This document shows, in pieces, positions 50,810-59,809 of a DNA stretch of 64,000 nt. The stretch comes from Caulobacter mirabilis (GTDB lineage Bacteria > Pseudomonadota > Alphaproteobacteria > Caulobacterales > Caulobacteraceae), in the NCBI RefSeq assembly GCF_002749615.1, contig NZ_CP024201.1:1798001-1862000 (forward strand), written 5' to 3'. A program made the position numbers and the translations under genes. Within the stretch, counting starts at the first letter, position 1, and each line of letters starts with the position of its first letter. The notes below the pieces were generated by a model that was given only the letters and a program-made list of their open reading frames with translations, ran no database searches and had not been told where the DNA came from.

Positions 50810-52023
50810 TCCTCCAGCACCACGCCGGCGTCGGGGTCGAAGCTGACCCAGACCTTGTCGTCCCAGCCGATCGGCCGCTCGACGAAGCGCTGGCTGTTGG
50901 CGCGGGCCACCCGCACCAGCCGTTCGCCGGGCAGTTCGACGATGTAGTTGGTCCAGTCGCCGGTGTAGCCGATGTCCCAGATCTCGCCGGCCAGGACGTT
51001 CTTGGCCCCCGCCGGGGGCGGGTCGAGGCTGATCCGCATCTTCTCCGGCCGGACCGCCAGCCAGACCGTCGCGCCGGGACCGGGGCAGTCGTCGTCGAGC
51101 ACATAGAAGCCCGCGTGCGATTCCGGCGCGTTGAGGTGGGCCATCGGCTGCTCGATGGCGTCGACCTTGGCCTCGAACAGGTTCACGTCGCCCAGGAACT
51201 CGGCGACGTAGCGGCTGTTGGGCGTCTCGTAGACCTCTTCCGGCCGGCCGATCTGGACGATCCTGCCTTCGCGCATCACGGCGATCCGGTCGGCCATGAC
51301 CATGGCCTCTTCCTGGTCGTGGGTCACGATCAGGAAGGTCACGCCCAGCTCGATCTGCAGGTCCATCAGCTCGAACTGGGTCTCCTCGCGCAGCTTCTTG
51401 TCCAGCGCCCCCAACGGCTCGTCGAGCAGCAGCATGCGCGGCTTGCGGGCGACGGCGCGAGCCAGGGCGACGCGCTGCTTCTGGCCGCCCGACAGCTGGT
51501 CCGGCTTGCGCTTGGCGAAGCCCTGCAGCTTGACCAGATCGAGCATCTCGGCGACCCGCGCGGCGATGTCGGCCTTGGGCATGCCCTCCTGCTTGAGGCC
51601 GAAGGCGATGTTCTGCTCGACGTTCAGGTGCGGGAACAGGGCGTAGCTCTGGAACATCATGTTCACGGGACGCCGGTGCGGCGGCTGGCCGGACAGGTCC
51701 TCGCCGGCCAGGGTGATGCGGCCGGAGTCGGTGCTCTCGAACCCGGCCAGCATCCGCATCAGGGTGGTCTTGCCGCAGCCCGACGGTCCGAGCAGGGCGA
51801 AGAACTCGCCCGGATAGATGTCCAGCGAGACGTCGTTGACGGCGATCTGCTCGCCGAACCGCTTGCTGACGCTCTCGAACCGCACCAGCGGCGTGGCGTC
51901 GGGATCGTTCCAGGGCGCGAAGGTCGAGCGGACGGCGCCGATGTTCAGGCGCCGCCCCTCCGGCTTGGCCGGCTTCGCGATCTTGGCGGCCGGCTTGGCC
52001 GGCGTCTTCGGCGCGCGGCTCAT
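50806..52023 (-). CDS. potG: Putrescine/spermidine ABC transporter ATPase PotG
   Basis: ATP-binding subunit of 405 residues. Walker A is GPSGCGKTT, the Q-loop is MMFQSYALFPHL, the signature is LSGGQKQRVALARAVARKP, Walker B is MLLLDEPLGALDKKL and the switch His is in TFLIVTHDQEEAM. A C-terminal TOBE-type domain (from about residue 285; IWDIGYTGDWTNYIV) fits PotG/PotA regulators. A Lys/Ala/Pro-rich N-terminal extension of about 40 residues is longer than usual. Start and stop overlap potF and potH (ATGA at both ends). Confidence 0.95.
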   Translation of the reverse strand: MSRAPKTPAKPAAKIAKPAKPEGRRLNIGAVRSTFAPWNDPDATPLVRFESVSKRFGEQIAVNDVSLDIYPGEFFALLGPSGCGKTTLMRMLAGFESTDSGRITLAGEDLSGQPPHRRPVNMMFQSYALFPHLNVEQNIAFGLKQEGMPKADIAARVAEMLDLVKLQGFAKRKPDQLSGGQKQRVALARAVARKPRMLLLDEPLGALDKKLREETQFELMDLQIELGVTFLIVTHDQEEAMVMADRIAVMREGRIVQIGRPEEVYETPNSRYVAEFLGDVNLFEAKVDAIEQPMAHLNAPESHAGFYVLDDDCPGPGATVWLAVRPEKMRISLDPPPAGAKNVLAGEIWDIGYTGDWTNYIVELPGERLVRVARANSQRFVERPIGWDDKVWVSFDPDAGVVLEE

Positions 52024-53135
52024 CGGCCGTTCATCACCTTGGTCCAGAGGCGGTTCACGTCGCGCAGCAGGCCCTGATCCTTGGTCGTGGTCACGAAGAG
52101 CCGGCCGAACACCTCCGGCGTCGGATAGACGTTGGGATTGTCGCGCAGTTCCGGGTCGACCAGCTTCGTCGCCGCGGCGTTGGCGTTGGCGTACTCGGTG
52201 TGGTTCGACGCCTTGGCGATGATCTCGGGACGCAGCATGAAGTCCAGGAACTTGTAGGCCGCGTCGGGGTGCGGCGCGTCGGCCGGGATGGCGAACACGT
52301 CGAACCAGACCTGGCTGCCTTCCTTGGGAATGGCGTAGCCGACCTCGACCCCGTTCTTGGCTTCCTTGGCGCGGTCGGCGGCCTGCAGGATGTCGCCGCT
52401 GTAGCCGACGGCCACGCAGGCGTCGCCGTTGGCCAGGGCGTTGATGTACTCGGACGAGTGGAACTTGGTCACCGACGGGCGCAGTTTCAGCAGCAGGTCG
52501 GTCGCCGCCTCGTAGTCGGCCACGGCCTTGGAATTGGGATCCTTGCCCAGGTAGTTCAGCGTGACCGCGTACATGTCCTCGGACGCGTCGAGGAAGTAGA
52601 CGCCGCAATCCTTCAGCTTGGCCAGGTTCTCGGGTTTGAAGACCACGTCCCAGCTGTCGATCTTCACGCCGGGCAGGCGTTTGGCGATCTCGGCCTTGTT
52701 GTAGCCGATGCCCATGGTGCCCCACATGTAGGGGATGGTGTACTTGCCGCCCGGATCGAACGGTTCCATCCGCGCCATCAGCTCGGGCCACAGGTTCGTG
52801 CGGCCCGGCAGCTTGGCGAAGTCCAGAGGCTGGAGCGCCTTTGCGGTGATGTAGCGCGGCACGTTGTGGTTGGACGGGGCGACGATGTCGTAGCCGGTGC
52901 CGCCGGTCAGGACCTTGGTCTCGAGCACCTCGTTGGAGTCGAAGGTGTCATACTGGACCTTGATGCCGCTCTCGGTCTCGAACTGCTTGATCAGCGCCGG
53001 GTCGATGTAGTCCGACCAGTTGTAGATTCGCAGCGTCTCCTGCTTCTCGCCGGTGCAGCCGGCCAGCACCGCCGCCGCGGCGACGCCCATGGCGAGAGCG
53101 GCCCAACGCCGCGTGCGACCCTTGAGAGCAGTCAT
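52020..53135 (-). CDS. potF: Polyamine-binding lipoprotein PotF
   Basis: Substrate-binding protein of the importer, 371 residues, with a lipoprotein signal (WAALAMGVAAAAVLAGC, lipobox LAGC), so it is probably tethered to the inner membrane. PotF/PotD marks are LRIYNWSDYIDPALIKQFE, YDIVAPSNHNVPRYI, IPYMWGTMGIGYNKAEI and the aromatic/acidic patch around SSEYINALANGDACVAVGYSGD. These bind putrescine or spermidine; which one is not decidable here. It heads a fully overlapping potFGHI operon. A terminator separates it from the TonB gene upstream. Confidence 0.95.
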   Translation of the reverse strand: MTALKGRTRRWAALAMGVAAAAVLAGCTGEKQETLRIYNWSDYIDPALIKQFETESGIKVQYDTFDSNEVLETKVLTGGTGYDIVAPSNHNVPRYITAKALQPLDFAKLPGRTNLWPELMARMEPFDPGGKYTIPYMWGTMGIGYNKAEIAKRLPGVKIDSWDVVFKPENLAKLKDCGVYFLDASEDMYAVTLNYLGKDPNSKAVADYEAATDLLLKLRPSVTKFHSSEYINALANGDACVAVGYSGDILQAADRAKEAKNGVEVGYAIPKEGSQVWFDVFAIPADAPHPDAAYKFLDFMLRPEIIAKASNHTEYANANAAATKLVDPELRDNPNVYPTPEVFGRLFVTTTKDQGLLRDVNRLWTKVMNGR

Positions 53136-53194
53136 CCCAGTCTCCCGTAAAACCCTCTCGCGTTTATAGGGCCTTGCGCCGACAGGTTAAGTCG

Positions 53195-53233
53195 AAAAGG
53201 CCTCCCGCGTGTGACAACCGCGCGGAAGGCCTT
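53195..53233 (-). terminator. Rho-independent terminator of the TonB-receptor gene
   Basis: A 13-base-pair stem with one mismatch (AAGGCCTCCCGCG / CGCGGAAGGCCTT, 11-base loop) begins 20 bases after the receptor stop and ends, on the minus strand, in CCTTTTCG. It separates the receptor gene from the pot operon. Confidence 0.75.
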
Positions 53234-53252
53234 CGGAGGGGCGCCAGAAGAG

Positions 53253-55571
53253 TCAGAAGGCCATTCGAACGCCCGCCGAGATCGTCCGTCCGGCCAGCGG
53301 CGCGCGCAGCCGCAGGAACGAGTTGTGCGGCCGGGCCTCCTCGTTGGTCAGGTTCGCCGCGTCGACGAAGGCTTCCCACCGGCCGCCCGGCGCGTCGAAG
53401 GCGTAGGCGGCATGGGCGTCGACCAGGACATAGGCGTCGCTCGGCGCCTCGCTCTTGGCCGTCCGGTCCTGCTTGTCGTAGCGGACCACGCCGACCGCGG
53501 CCCGCCAGGCGGCGTAGGACCAGGTCACGTCGGCGCCGTAGCGCGAGACCGGCATGCGCGGCAGCCAGTCGCCGTCCAGGTTCTTGCGGAAGTACTCGGC
53601 GTCCCACTTCCGGTTGGTGGGGCCGCCGCCGAACGGGCTGTAGCCGTCGGGCAGGGTGAAGCGCGGGGCGCTCTCGACCTTGTCGGCGAAGCCGTGCAGC
53701 ACGAAGTCGCCCCAGGCCGTGCCCTCGAACCGCACGGTCGCGTCGATCTCCAGCCCCTTGATCCGGGCGTCGCCCTGCCGCCACTCGCGCACCGGCAGGG
53801 TGCGGGAAATGCCGGTATTGCCCAGGTAGATGTAGTTCTCGAAGTCGGTCTCGTAGGTGCTGACGGTCAGGGCGTAGCGGCCGCGATCGAGCCCGGCGCG
53901 CACTTCCGTGGTCTTGGCGCGCTCGGGTTCGAGCCGGGAGTCCCCCTGTTCTTCGGTCAGGATGCCGAAATGATTGCCGTTGGCGTAGAGTTCAATGAGG
54001 GAGGGCGGACGCTCGACATCATCATAGCGCGCCTCGACGAACAGCCAGGGCAGCAGGTCGTAGCGCCCCGAAACTGACCGGCTTTGGGTCGACCAGGAAC
54101 GATCCTTGGCCAGCGAGCCGAGTCCGCGGCCTGGGCGGATGGTGTCCTCATCGACGTTGTAGGCGATGCGCTCCCAGCGGGCGCCGGCCTTCAGGGTCAG
54201 GCCGCGCCAGGCGAACTGCTCCAGCCAGAAGAGGCCGTCCTCGCGGGTCGCCACGGACGGCAGCCAGGCCTCCTTGCCGTCGGTCGTCAGGTCGCGCCGG
54301 CTGCTCTGGAACCCGAACGCGCCGTCGAAACCGCGCCAGGGCCGATGGGCGACGTCGATGCGCAGATCGTTAGCCTCGGTCCTCAGCCGCGTGTGGTCCA
54401 GGCCGTCGATGATCTCGCGGTCGTCGCCCTCGGTGCGCGTGACACGCACGTCGAGGCGCTCGACCCCCAGAGCCCGCGGCCGCAGCCCGGCCCGCAGGTC
54501 GACCCGGGTCAGCCCGACCTCCAGGTCGATCCCGGAGGGCTTCGGATGCGCATAGGTGATGTAGGTGAAGCCCGGCACGCCGTAGGCGCTGTCGTAGCGG
54601 TGGATCGAGGCGCCGATGTAGCCGTCGGCGGTGATCCGGCTGCCGCCCAAGGTGAAGGCGGTGGTCTTCAGGGCGCTGTTGGTCAGGCGGCCCTCGGCGC
54701 CGGGATACTGGTCGGTGATGATCTGCCGCTCGGGCGGGGTGGCGTCGACCCAGCGCTTGAGGGTCGGATTCCACACCCAGTCCGGGCTGGCCAGTTTCAC
54801 CTGGCACAGGGTCTGGTTGGCGACGCTCGTGACCAGCGCGTTCCAGGTCCGGCAGATGTCGGATTTCGAACCGCCGGGTATGCGAAGGTCGGGGACGTCC
54901 CGGTACAGGGCGTCGGCGTGCCAGGCCCACTCGCCCTTGCCGCCGTCGAGGCGGAGCATGCCCGTCACCCCGGCGTTGTAGCCGCCGCTCAACTCCGCCC
55001 GGCCAGTCAGCAGGCGGTCGGGGACGGTCAGCGGGATGCGGCTGTCGACGACGTTGACGGCTCCGCCGATGGCGCCGCCGCCGTAGAGGACGGCCGCGGG
55101 ACCCTTCAGCACCTCGATGCGGTCGGCCAGGAAGGGCTCGACCGGGACGGCGTGGTCGCCCGACAGAGCGGAGATGTCGCGCGAGGCCATGCCGTTGACC
55201 AGGACCGCGACCCGGGGACCCGACTGGCCGCGGATCTCGGGGCGGCCGGCGGCCGGTCCGAAGGCGCTGTTCTGGACGCCGGGCATGCGCGCCAGGGTCT
55301 CGCCCAGGCTGACGGCCCGCTCGCGCTCCAGCGCCCGGCCGTCCAGCACCTCCAGGGTCGCCGGGGCCAGGGTTTCGACAGCGTCGACCGGCGCGCGGGG
55401 CGCTGGGACGGTGACGGGCGCGACCTCGGTCGAGCGGCGGGGAAGGGCGCTTTCGGCCAGGGCCGCCGCAGGCGTCAGGCCGGGCAGGACCGCGACGGCG
55501 AGCAGGAGGCGGCGCCTTCGCCCCCGGAGGGCGCTGTCGAAGGACACGGAGGAACGGGAAGCGAGGGACAT
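53253..55571 (-). CDS. TonB-dependent outer-membrane receptor, ZnuD-like (zinc uptake)
   Basis: A 772-residue receptor: signal region, plug domain ([55 protein letters not shown]) and a 22-strand barrel ending in ISAGVRMAF with terminal Phe. Two cysteines in an extracellular loop ([10 protein letters not shown] ... NQTLCQVKL) resemble the metal-binding loop of ZnuD-type zinc receptors. A Zur-like palindrome is 29 bases upstream, so zinc limitation probably induces it; the Zur link supports zinc over a siderophore. The ribosome site lies in a hairpin (55577-55596). Confidence 0.85.
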   Translation of the reverse strand: MSLASRSSVSFDSALRGRRRRLLLAVAVLPGLTPAAALAESALPRRSTEVAPVTVPAPRAPVDAVETLAPATLEVLDGRALERERAVSLGETLARMPGVQNSAFGPAAGRPEIRGQSGPRVAVLVNGMASRDISALSGDHAVPVEPFLADRIEVLKGPAAVLYGGGAIGGAVNVVDSRIPLTVPDRLLTGRAELSGGYNAGVTGMLRLDGGKGEWAWHADALYRDVPDLRIPGGSKSDICRTWNALVTSVANQTLCQVKLASPDWVWNPTLKRWVDATPPERQIITDQYPGAEGRLTNSALKTTAFTLGGSRITADGYIGASIHRYDSAYGVPGFTYITYAHPKPSGIDLEVGLTRVDLRAGLRPRALGVERLDVRVTRTEGDDREIIDGLDHTRLRTEANDLRIDVAHRPWRGFDGAFGFQSSRRDLTTDGKEAWLPSVATREDGLFWLEQFAWRGLTLKAGARWERIAYNVDEDTIRPGRGLGSLAKDRSWSTQSRSVSGRYDLLPWLFVEARYDDVERPPSLIELYANGNHFGILTEEQGDSRLEPERAKTTEVRAGLDRGRYALTVSTYETDFENYIYLGNTGISRTLPVREWRQGDARIKGLEIDATVRFEGTAWGDFVLHGFADKVESAPRFTLPDGYSPFGGGPTNRKWDAEYFRKNLDGDWLPRMPVSRYGADVTWSYAAWRAAVGVVRYDKQDRTAKSEAPSDAYVLVDAHAAYAFDAPGGRWEAFVDAANLTNEEARPHNSFLRLRAPLAGRTISAGVRMAF

Positions 55572-55599
55572 ACGGGCCGCCTTTCTGAGAAGGCGGTTT

Positions 55600-55617
55600 G
55601 TTATGTTATAACATTAC
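55600..55617. promoter_or_regulatory. Zur-box-like palindrome of the receptor gene
   Basis: GTTATGTTATAACATTAC contains the perfect 12-base palindrome ATGTTATAACAT; only one of nine base pairs in the full 18 is mismatched. It matches the form of alphaproteobacterial Zur sites. It lies 29 bases before the receptor start and 84 bases before the metG start. An adjacent hairpin (CCGCCTT-6-AAGGCGG, 55577-55596) covers the receptor ribosome site. Zur control is inferred from sequence and gene type. Confidence 0.75.
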
Positions 55618-55700
55618 GATTCACAAGGCGGGAAACCCCTTGTGCCGCGCCGTGCGGGAACGCTTCCGCTTCCTCGCGGCGCCCTCTATATCCCGGCCCT

Positions 55701-57413
55701 ATGGCTCGTATTCTGATCACCTCCGCCCTGCCGTACATCAACGGGATCAAGCACCTCGGCAACCTGGCCGGGTCGATGCTGCCGGCGGACGTGTTCGCGC
55801 GGTTCAAGCGCGCCCAGGGCCACGAGACGCTCTACATCTGCGCCACCGACGAGCACGGGACGCCGGCCGAGCTGGCCGCGAGCGCGGCCGGGCAGGACGT
55901 CCGCACCTATTGCGACGAGCAGCATGTGCTGCAGCACGACATCGGCCGCGCCTTCGGCCTGTCGTGGGACTGGTTCGGCCGCAGCTCTAACCCGCCGAAC
56001 CATCGCCTGACCCAGCATTTCTGCGAGGCGCTGGAGGCCAAGGGACTGATCGAGGAGCGGACCGACAAGATGGTCTACTCCATCGACGACAAGCGCTTCC
56101 TGCCGGACCGCTACGTCGAGGGGACCTGCCCGCACTGCGGCTTCGAGAAGGCCCGCGGGGACCAGTGCGACAACTGCGGCAACCTTCTCGACCCGACCGA
56201 CCTGATCAATCCCTACTCGACGATCAGCGGCTCGCGGAACATCGAGGTGCGCGACACCCGCCACCTCTACCTGCTGCAGACCAAGGTCGAGCAGCGCATC
56301 CGCGACTGGGTCGACGCCAAGGCGGCGAACTGGCCGGCCCTGACCAAGGGCATCGCCTACAAGCACCTGGACGAGGGGCTGATCGACCGCGGCATCACCC
56401 GCGATCTGGAGTGGGGCATCCCGGTCACCCAGGGCGGCCTGCCGCGTCCGGGGTTCGAGGACAAGGTCTTCTACGTCTGGTTCGACGCCCCGATCGAATA
56501 CATCGGCGCGACCGTCGAATGGTCCGAGGCGACCGGCGCCGACTGGGAGCGCTGGTGGCGCACCGACAAGGGCGCGGACGGCGTCGAGTATGTCCAGTTC
56601 ATGGGCAAGGACAACGTCGCCTTCCACACCGTCAGCTTCCCGGCCACGATCCTCGGCAGCGAGGAGCCCTGGAAGCAGGTCGACCGGCTGAAGGCCTTCA
56701 ACTGGCTCAACTGGTACGGCGGCAAGTTCTCGACCAGCATGAAGCGCGGCGTGTTCATGGACGCGGCGCTGGAGATCCTGCCGCCCGACCTGTGGCGCTG
56801 GTACCTGACGGCCAACGCGCCGGAGGGTTCCGACACCGCCTTCACCTGGGAGCAGTTCGCCCAGACCATCAACAGCGACCTGGCCAACGTGCTGGGCAAC
56901 TTCGTCAACCGCATCGGCAAGTTCAACGAGAGCAAGTTCGAGGGCGTCGTGCCCGAGGGCGGCGAGCTCGGGCCGATCGAGGAGAAGCTGTTCGCGGACG
57001 TCTCCGCCCAGCTGGCCGAGCTGACGACCCAGATGGAGGGCATCGAGCTGCGCAAGGCCGCCCAGGCGCTGCGCCAGCTGTGGGTGCTCGGCAACGAGTA
57101 CCTCCAGGAGGCCGCGCCCTGGACCGCGATCAAGACCGACCGCGACCGCGCCGCCGTGGTGGTGCGCACGGCCCTGAACCTGTCGGCCCTCTACGCCCGG
57201 GTCAGCGCGCCGTTCATCCCGTTCGCGGCCGAGAAGATCGCCGAGTCGTTCGGCGATCCGTTCCCGCCGACCTGGCCGACCGTCGACGCCGCAGCCGAGC
57301 TTGACCGCCTGACGCCGGGAGCGCCGGTCGGCGTCCCGCCGGTGCTGTTCGGCAAGATCGACGACGCCCAGATCGCCGAGTGGTCCGAGCGTTTCGGCGG
57401 GGCTGAGGCCTAG
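55701..57413 (+). CDS. metG: Methionyl-tRNA synthetase
   Basis: Charges initiator and elongator tRNA-Met. The 570-residue class I enzyme begins [19 protein letters not shown], where HLGN is the HIGH motif (from residue 18). The knuckle CPHC ... CDNC (Cys143, 146, 156, 159) is an intact zinc site. The KMSKS equivalent is [11 protein letters not shown]. The C-terminal helical anticodon domain is present, but the EMAP-II-like tRNA-binding extension of E. coli MetG is absent. The start at 55701 is the family start. A long upstream in-frame stretch is the reverse strand of the TonB gene and is not coding. Confidence 0.97.
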   Translation: MARILITSALPYINGIKHLGNLAGSMLPADVFARFKRAQGHETLYICATDEHGTPAELAASAAGQDVRTYCDEQHVLQHDIGRAFGLSWDWFGRSSNPPNHRLTQHFCEALEAKGLIEERTDKMVYSIDDKRFLPDRYVEGTCPHCGFEKARGDQCDNCGNLLDPTDLINPYSTISGSRNIEVRDTRHLYLLQTKVEQRIRDWVDAKAANWPALTKGIAYKHLDEGLIDRGITRDLEWGIPVTQGGLPRPGFEDKVFYVWFDAPIEYIGATVEWSEATGADWERWWRTDKGADGVEYVQFMGKDNVAFHTVSFPATILGSEEPWKQVDRLKAFNWLNWYGGKFSTSMKRGVFMDAALEILPPDLWRWYLTANAPEGSDTAFTWEQFAQTINSDLANVLGNFVNRIGKFNESKFEGVVPEGGELGPIEEKLFADVSAQLAELTTQMEGIELRKAAQALRQLWVLGNEYLQEAAPWTAIKTDRDRAAVVVRTALNLSALYARVSAPFIPFAAEKIAESFGDPFPPTWPTVDAAAELDRLTPGAPVGVPPVLFGKIDDAQIAEWSERFGGAEA

Positions 57414-57460
57414 GGCGGGTCGGCATTCGGCCACCAGGACTATCTGTTTTCATCGGAAGG

Positions 57461-57552
57461 TCCTCGCGAAGGCGGGGACCCAAGCTGATCTTCAAGCCTG
57501 CCCCGATCGACGAAGCCGCACAGTCGGCTTGGGTCCCCGCCTTCGCGGGGAC
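57461..57552. repeat. Inverted-repeat element, family B copy 3
   Basis: TCCTCGCGAAGGCGGGGACC (continuing CAAGC) and GCTTGGGTCCCCGCCTTCGC (continuing GGGGAC) are inverted around 41 bases, 47 bases after the metG stop. Only the outermost bases differ. It could form a stable hairpin ending the metG transcript. Confidence 0.75.
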
Positions 57553-57687
57553 ATGCGGGGGTAGGGACGAATTGAGCCCGAACGTCCGTTGGTCCTGGCG
57601 GCCGGACTCAAGACCGCCCTGCATCCAAACCGTCCGTCCGCGGCGACCAAGCCTGTGACATCACGATCCGGCTTGGGGGACCTCCGC

Positions 57688-58809
57688 ATGATCCGACGGG
57701 CGACCGTCTTCGCATGGGCCATCGCCGCGGCGATGATCGGCCGTCCGGCCGCCGCCGCGCCCGACGCCTATGAGGCCTATCTGACGCAGTGCCATGCCGC
57801 GCGGGTCTGCAACGGCGTCTATCTGATCGCGCGGGGCGGCGAGCCGGTCTTCGCCGGGGCGGTCGGCGAGGCCGGCGACCCGGCGCGCACGCCCCTGACC
57901 CGCGACGCCGCCTTCGACATCGGCTCGATCTCCAAACAGATGACGGCCGTGGCCGTGCTGAAGCTGGCGGAGGCGGGCCGGCTCTCGGTCGACGACCCGG
58001 TCGCGGCCCATCTTCCGCAGTACCCCTATGCCGGCGTCACCATCGCGCAGCTGCTGTCCCACACCTCTGGAACGCCGGACGTGCTTGGCGACTACGCCGT
58101 TCGTCTGAAACCTGGTCCCGACGGCGCCGTTCCGCCGGCCGTCGACGGCTCGGACATCGTCTCGTTCCTGATCGCGCTCGGTAAGCCGGCGGTGGCCCCG
58201 CCGGGCGCCCGCTACGCCTACAACAACACCGGCTATCTGGTGCTGGCCGCTCTGGTCGAGACCATCAGCGGGGAGCCTTTCGCGGATCATCTGCAGAGGC
58301 GGCTCTTCACCCCGCTCGGCATGACCTACACGCGCCTGCGGACGCCGTCGAACGAGGCCGGGATCGCGCATCGCGCCTACGGCTTTCGGCCGCAGTCTAC
58401 GGAGCGGCGGCCCTACGATCAGATTCCCGGCTTCTATGTCCGCGGCGCCGGCGGCGTCTATTCGACGGCCGACGATCTGCTGCGCTGGCAGAGAGCGCTG
58501 AATGGGGGGCTGGTCCGCGCCGACCTGTGGGCGCGGGCGACGGCGCCGACCCGGCTGACCGACGGGACCTCGGTTCCGTATGGCTTCGGGCTGAACCTCA
58601 AGCCAGACGCCGAAGGCGTGGCCCGGATCTCCCACGGCGGCCACTGGCGGGGGTTCAAGAGCGACCTGTCCTACTATCCAGCCGCCGACCTGATCGTGAT
58701 CCAGCTGACCAACAACGCCGAGGACGACAGCGTCGACGCCAACGTCGCCGCCCTGCGTCGCATCGCCGAGGGCGGCCGGCCCGAGCCGGTGAAGGCGCCG
58801 GGCGACTAG
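57688..58809 (+). CDS. Exported serine hydrolase (class C beta-lactamase/DD-peptidase family)
   Basis: A 373-residue serine hydrolase with a signal peptide (MIRRATVFAWAIAAAMIGRPAAAA). The catalytic motifs are SxxK in FDIGSISKQMTAVAV (Ser80, Lys83), YxN in RYAYNNTGY and the third-motif equivalent SHGGHWRG. The fold serves AmpC beta-lactamases, D-aminopeptidases and esterases; nothing picks out a beta-lactam specialist. I would name it a serine hydrolase. The start fits the leader. It ends 13 bases from the convergent LysR gene. Confidence 0.88.
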   Translation: MIRRATVFAWAIAAAMIGRPAAAAPDAYEAYLTQCHAARVCNGVYLIARGGEPVFAGAVGEAGDPARTPLTRDAAFDIGSISKQMTAVAVLKLAEAGRLSVDDPVAAHLPQYPYAGVTIAQLLSHTSGTPDVLGDYAVRLKPGPDGAVPPAVDGSDIVSFLIALGKPAVAPPGARYAYNNTGYLVLAALVETISGEPFADHLQRRLFTPLGMTYTRLRTPSNEAGIAHRAYGFRPQSTERRPYDQIPGFYVRGAGGVYSTADDLLRWQRALNGGLVRADLWARATAPTRLTDGTSVPYGFGLNLKPDAEGVARISHGGHWRGFKSDLSYYPAADLIVIQLTNNAEDDSVDANVAALRRIAEGGRPEPVKAPGD

Positions 58810-58822
58810 CGCCGTCCGTCAT

Positions 58823-59716
58823 TCAGAGCAGCCGCAGCAGCGCCCGCAGGGTGGGGGTGTCGTCGTCGCGCCGCCAGGCCAGGCCGGTCTCCAGAGTCGG
58901 CGGGGCCGTGAGTTCGACGTAGCGGACCCCCGCCCGGGCCAGGTTGCGCAGCGACGCTGGGACCAGGGCCACGCCCAGCCCGGCGGAGACCAGGCTGATG
59001 ATGGTCTGCATCTGGATGGCCTCCTGGCCGATCCGCGCCGGACGCCTCCGGCGGGCGAAGTAGCCGGTCACCAGATCATGGAAGGCGGGCGCCACGGTGC
59101 GCGGGAACAGGATCAGCGGCGCCCCGGCAAGGGCGTCGGGCGCCAGGACGCCGTCCCGGACGATGAGCCGACCATCGTCGATCCAGGCCGTCGGCACGGC
59201 CGCCACGAGCGGCTCGGACACCAGGCGTCGGTAGGCGAGGGGCTCGGGCAGGGCGCGGTCGGGCGGCGGAATGATGATGCCGGCGTTCCGCTCGCCGGCG
59301 AGCAGGGCGGGGATCTGGACGTCGCTGGTCGCCTCGACCAGGCCGATCTCGACGTCGGGATAGGCCTCGGCGTAGCGCCGGACCAGGTCGGGCAGCACGC
59401 TGTAGTCGGCGGTGCTGACGAAGGACAGCGACAGCCGCCCGCTGAGGCCGTCGCGCAGGCGGCGGGCGCTTTCCGGCAGGGCGTCGACGGCGGCCAGCGC
59501 CGCCCGCACCTGGGGCAGCCACTGCTCGCCGAAGGCCGTCAGTCGCACGCTGCGCTTGGTGCGCACGAACAGCGGCGCGCCGAGCGTCCGCTCCAGCGCC
59601 ATGATCGATTGGCTGAGGGGCGGCTGGGTCATGGTCAGCCGCTCCGCCGCGCGCCCGAAATGCAGGGTGTCGGCGACCGCGACGAAATGGCGGAGCTGTC
59701 GGGTGTCCATGCTCAT
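58823..59716 (-). CDS. ilvR: LysR-type regulator, IlvR-like
   Basis: A 297-residue LysR protein: N-terminal winged helix (QLRHFVAVADTLHFGRAAER, LTMTQPPLSQSIMALERTLG, LFVRTKRSVRLT) and a C-terminal inducer domain (LSLSFVSTADYSVLP ... PLILFPRTVAPAFHDL, TIISLVSAGLGVALVP). It is divergent from ilvD, the arrangement of ilvR/ilvD in Caulobacter crescentus, where IlvR controls branched-chain amino-acid synthesis. The symbol rests on that position. An ATG two codons later is an alternative start. Whether it controls ilvD alone is unknown. Confidence 0.75.
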   Translation of the reverse strand: MSMDTRQLRHFVAVADTLHFGRAAERLTMTQPPLSQSIMALERTLGAPLFVRTKRSVRLTAFGEQWLPQVRAALAAVDALPESARRLRDGLSGRLSLSFVSTADYSVLPDLVRRYAEAYPDVEIGLVEATSDVQIPALLAGERNAGIIIPPPDRALPEPLAYRRLVSEPLVAAVPTAWIDDGRLIVRDGVLAPDALAGAPLILFPRTVAPAFHDLVTGYFARRRRPARIGQEAIQMQTIISLVSAGLGVALVPASLRNLARAGVRYVELTAPPTLETGLAWRRDDDTPTLRALLRLL

Positions 59717-59739
59717 TCTTACAGCGACCTATTTGCCGC

Positions 59740-59755
59740 TGAATAATATATTTCA
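59740..59755. promoter_or_regulatory. Candidate LysR-binding dyad between ilvR and ilvD
   Basis: TGAATAATATATTTCA is a 16-base imperfect palindrome in the only strongly AT-rich part of the 93-base divergent gap; its TGAA/TTCA ends are exact. The LysR box needs T-N11-A, which fits inside it. Position just 24 bases upstream of the LysR start suits autoregulation and control of ilvD. Confidence 0.5.
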
Positions 59756-59809
59756 CAACGCCTTCGATGTCAGGCATGCATCGCGGCGATATCCGCCGGA
59801 ACCACGCCC

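Noticed and set aside
54084..55700. Long in-frame extension upstream of metG
   Set aside because: It runs through the reverse strand of the TonB receptor gene; MetG has its usual N-terminus at 55701 and no homologue carries such an extension.
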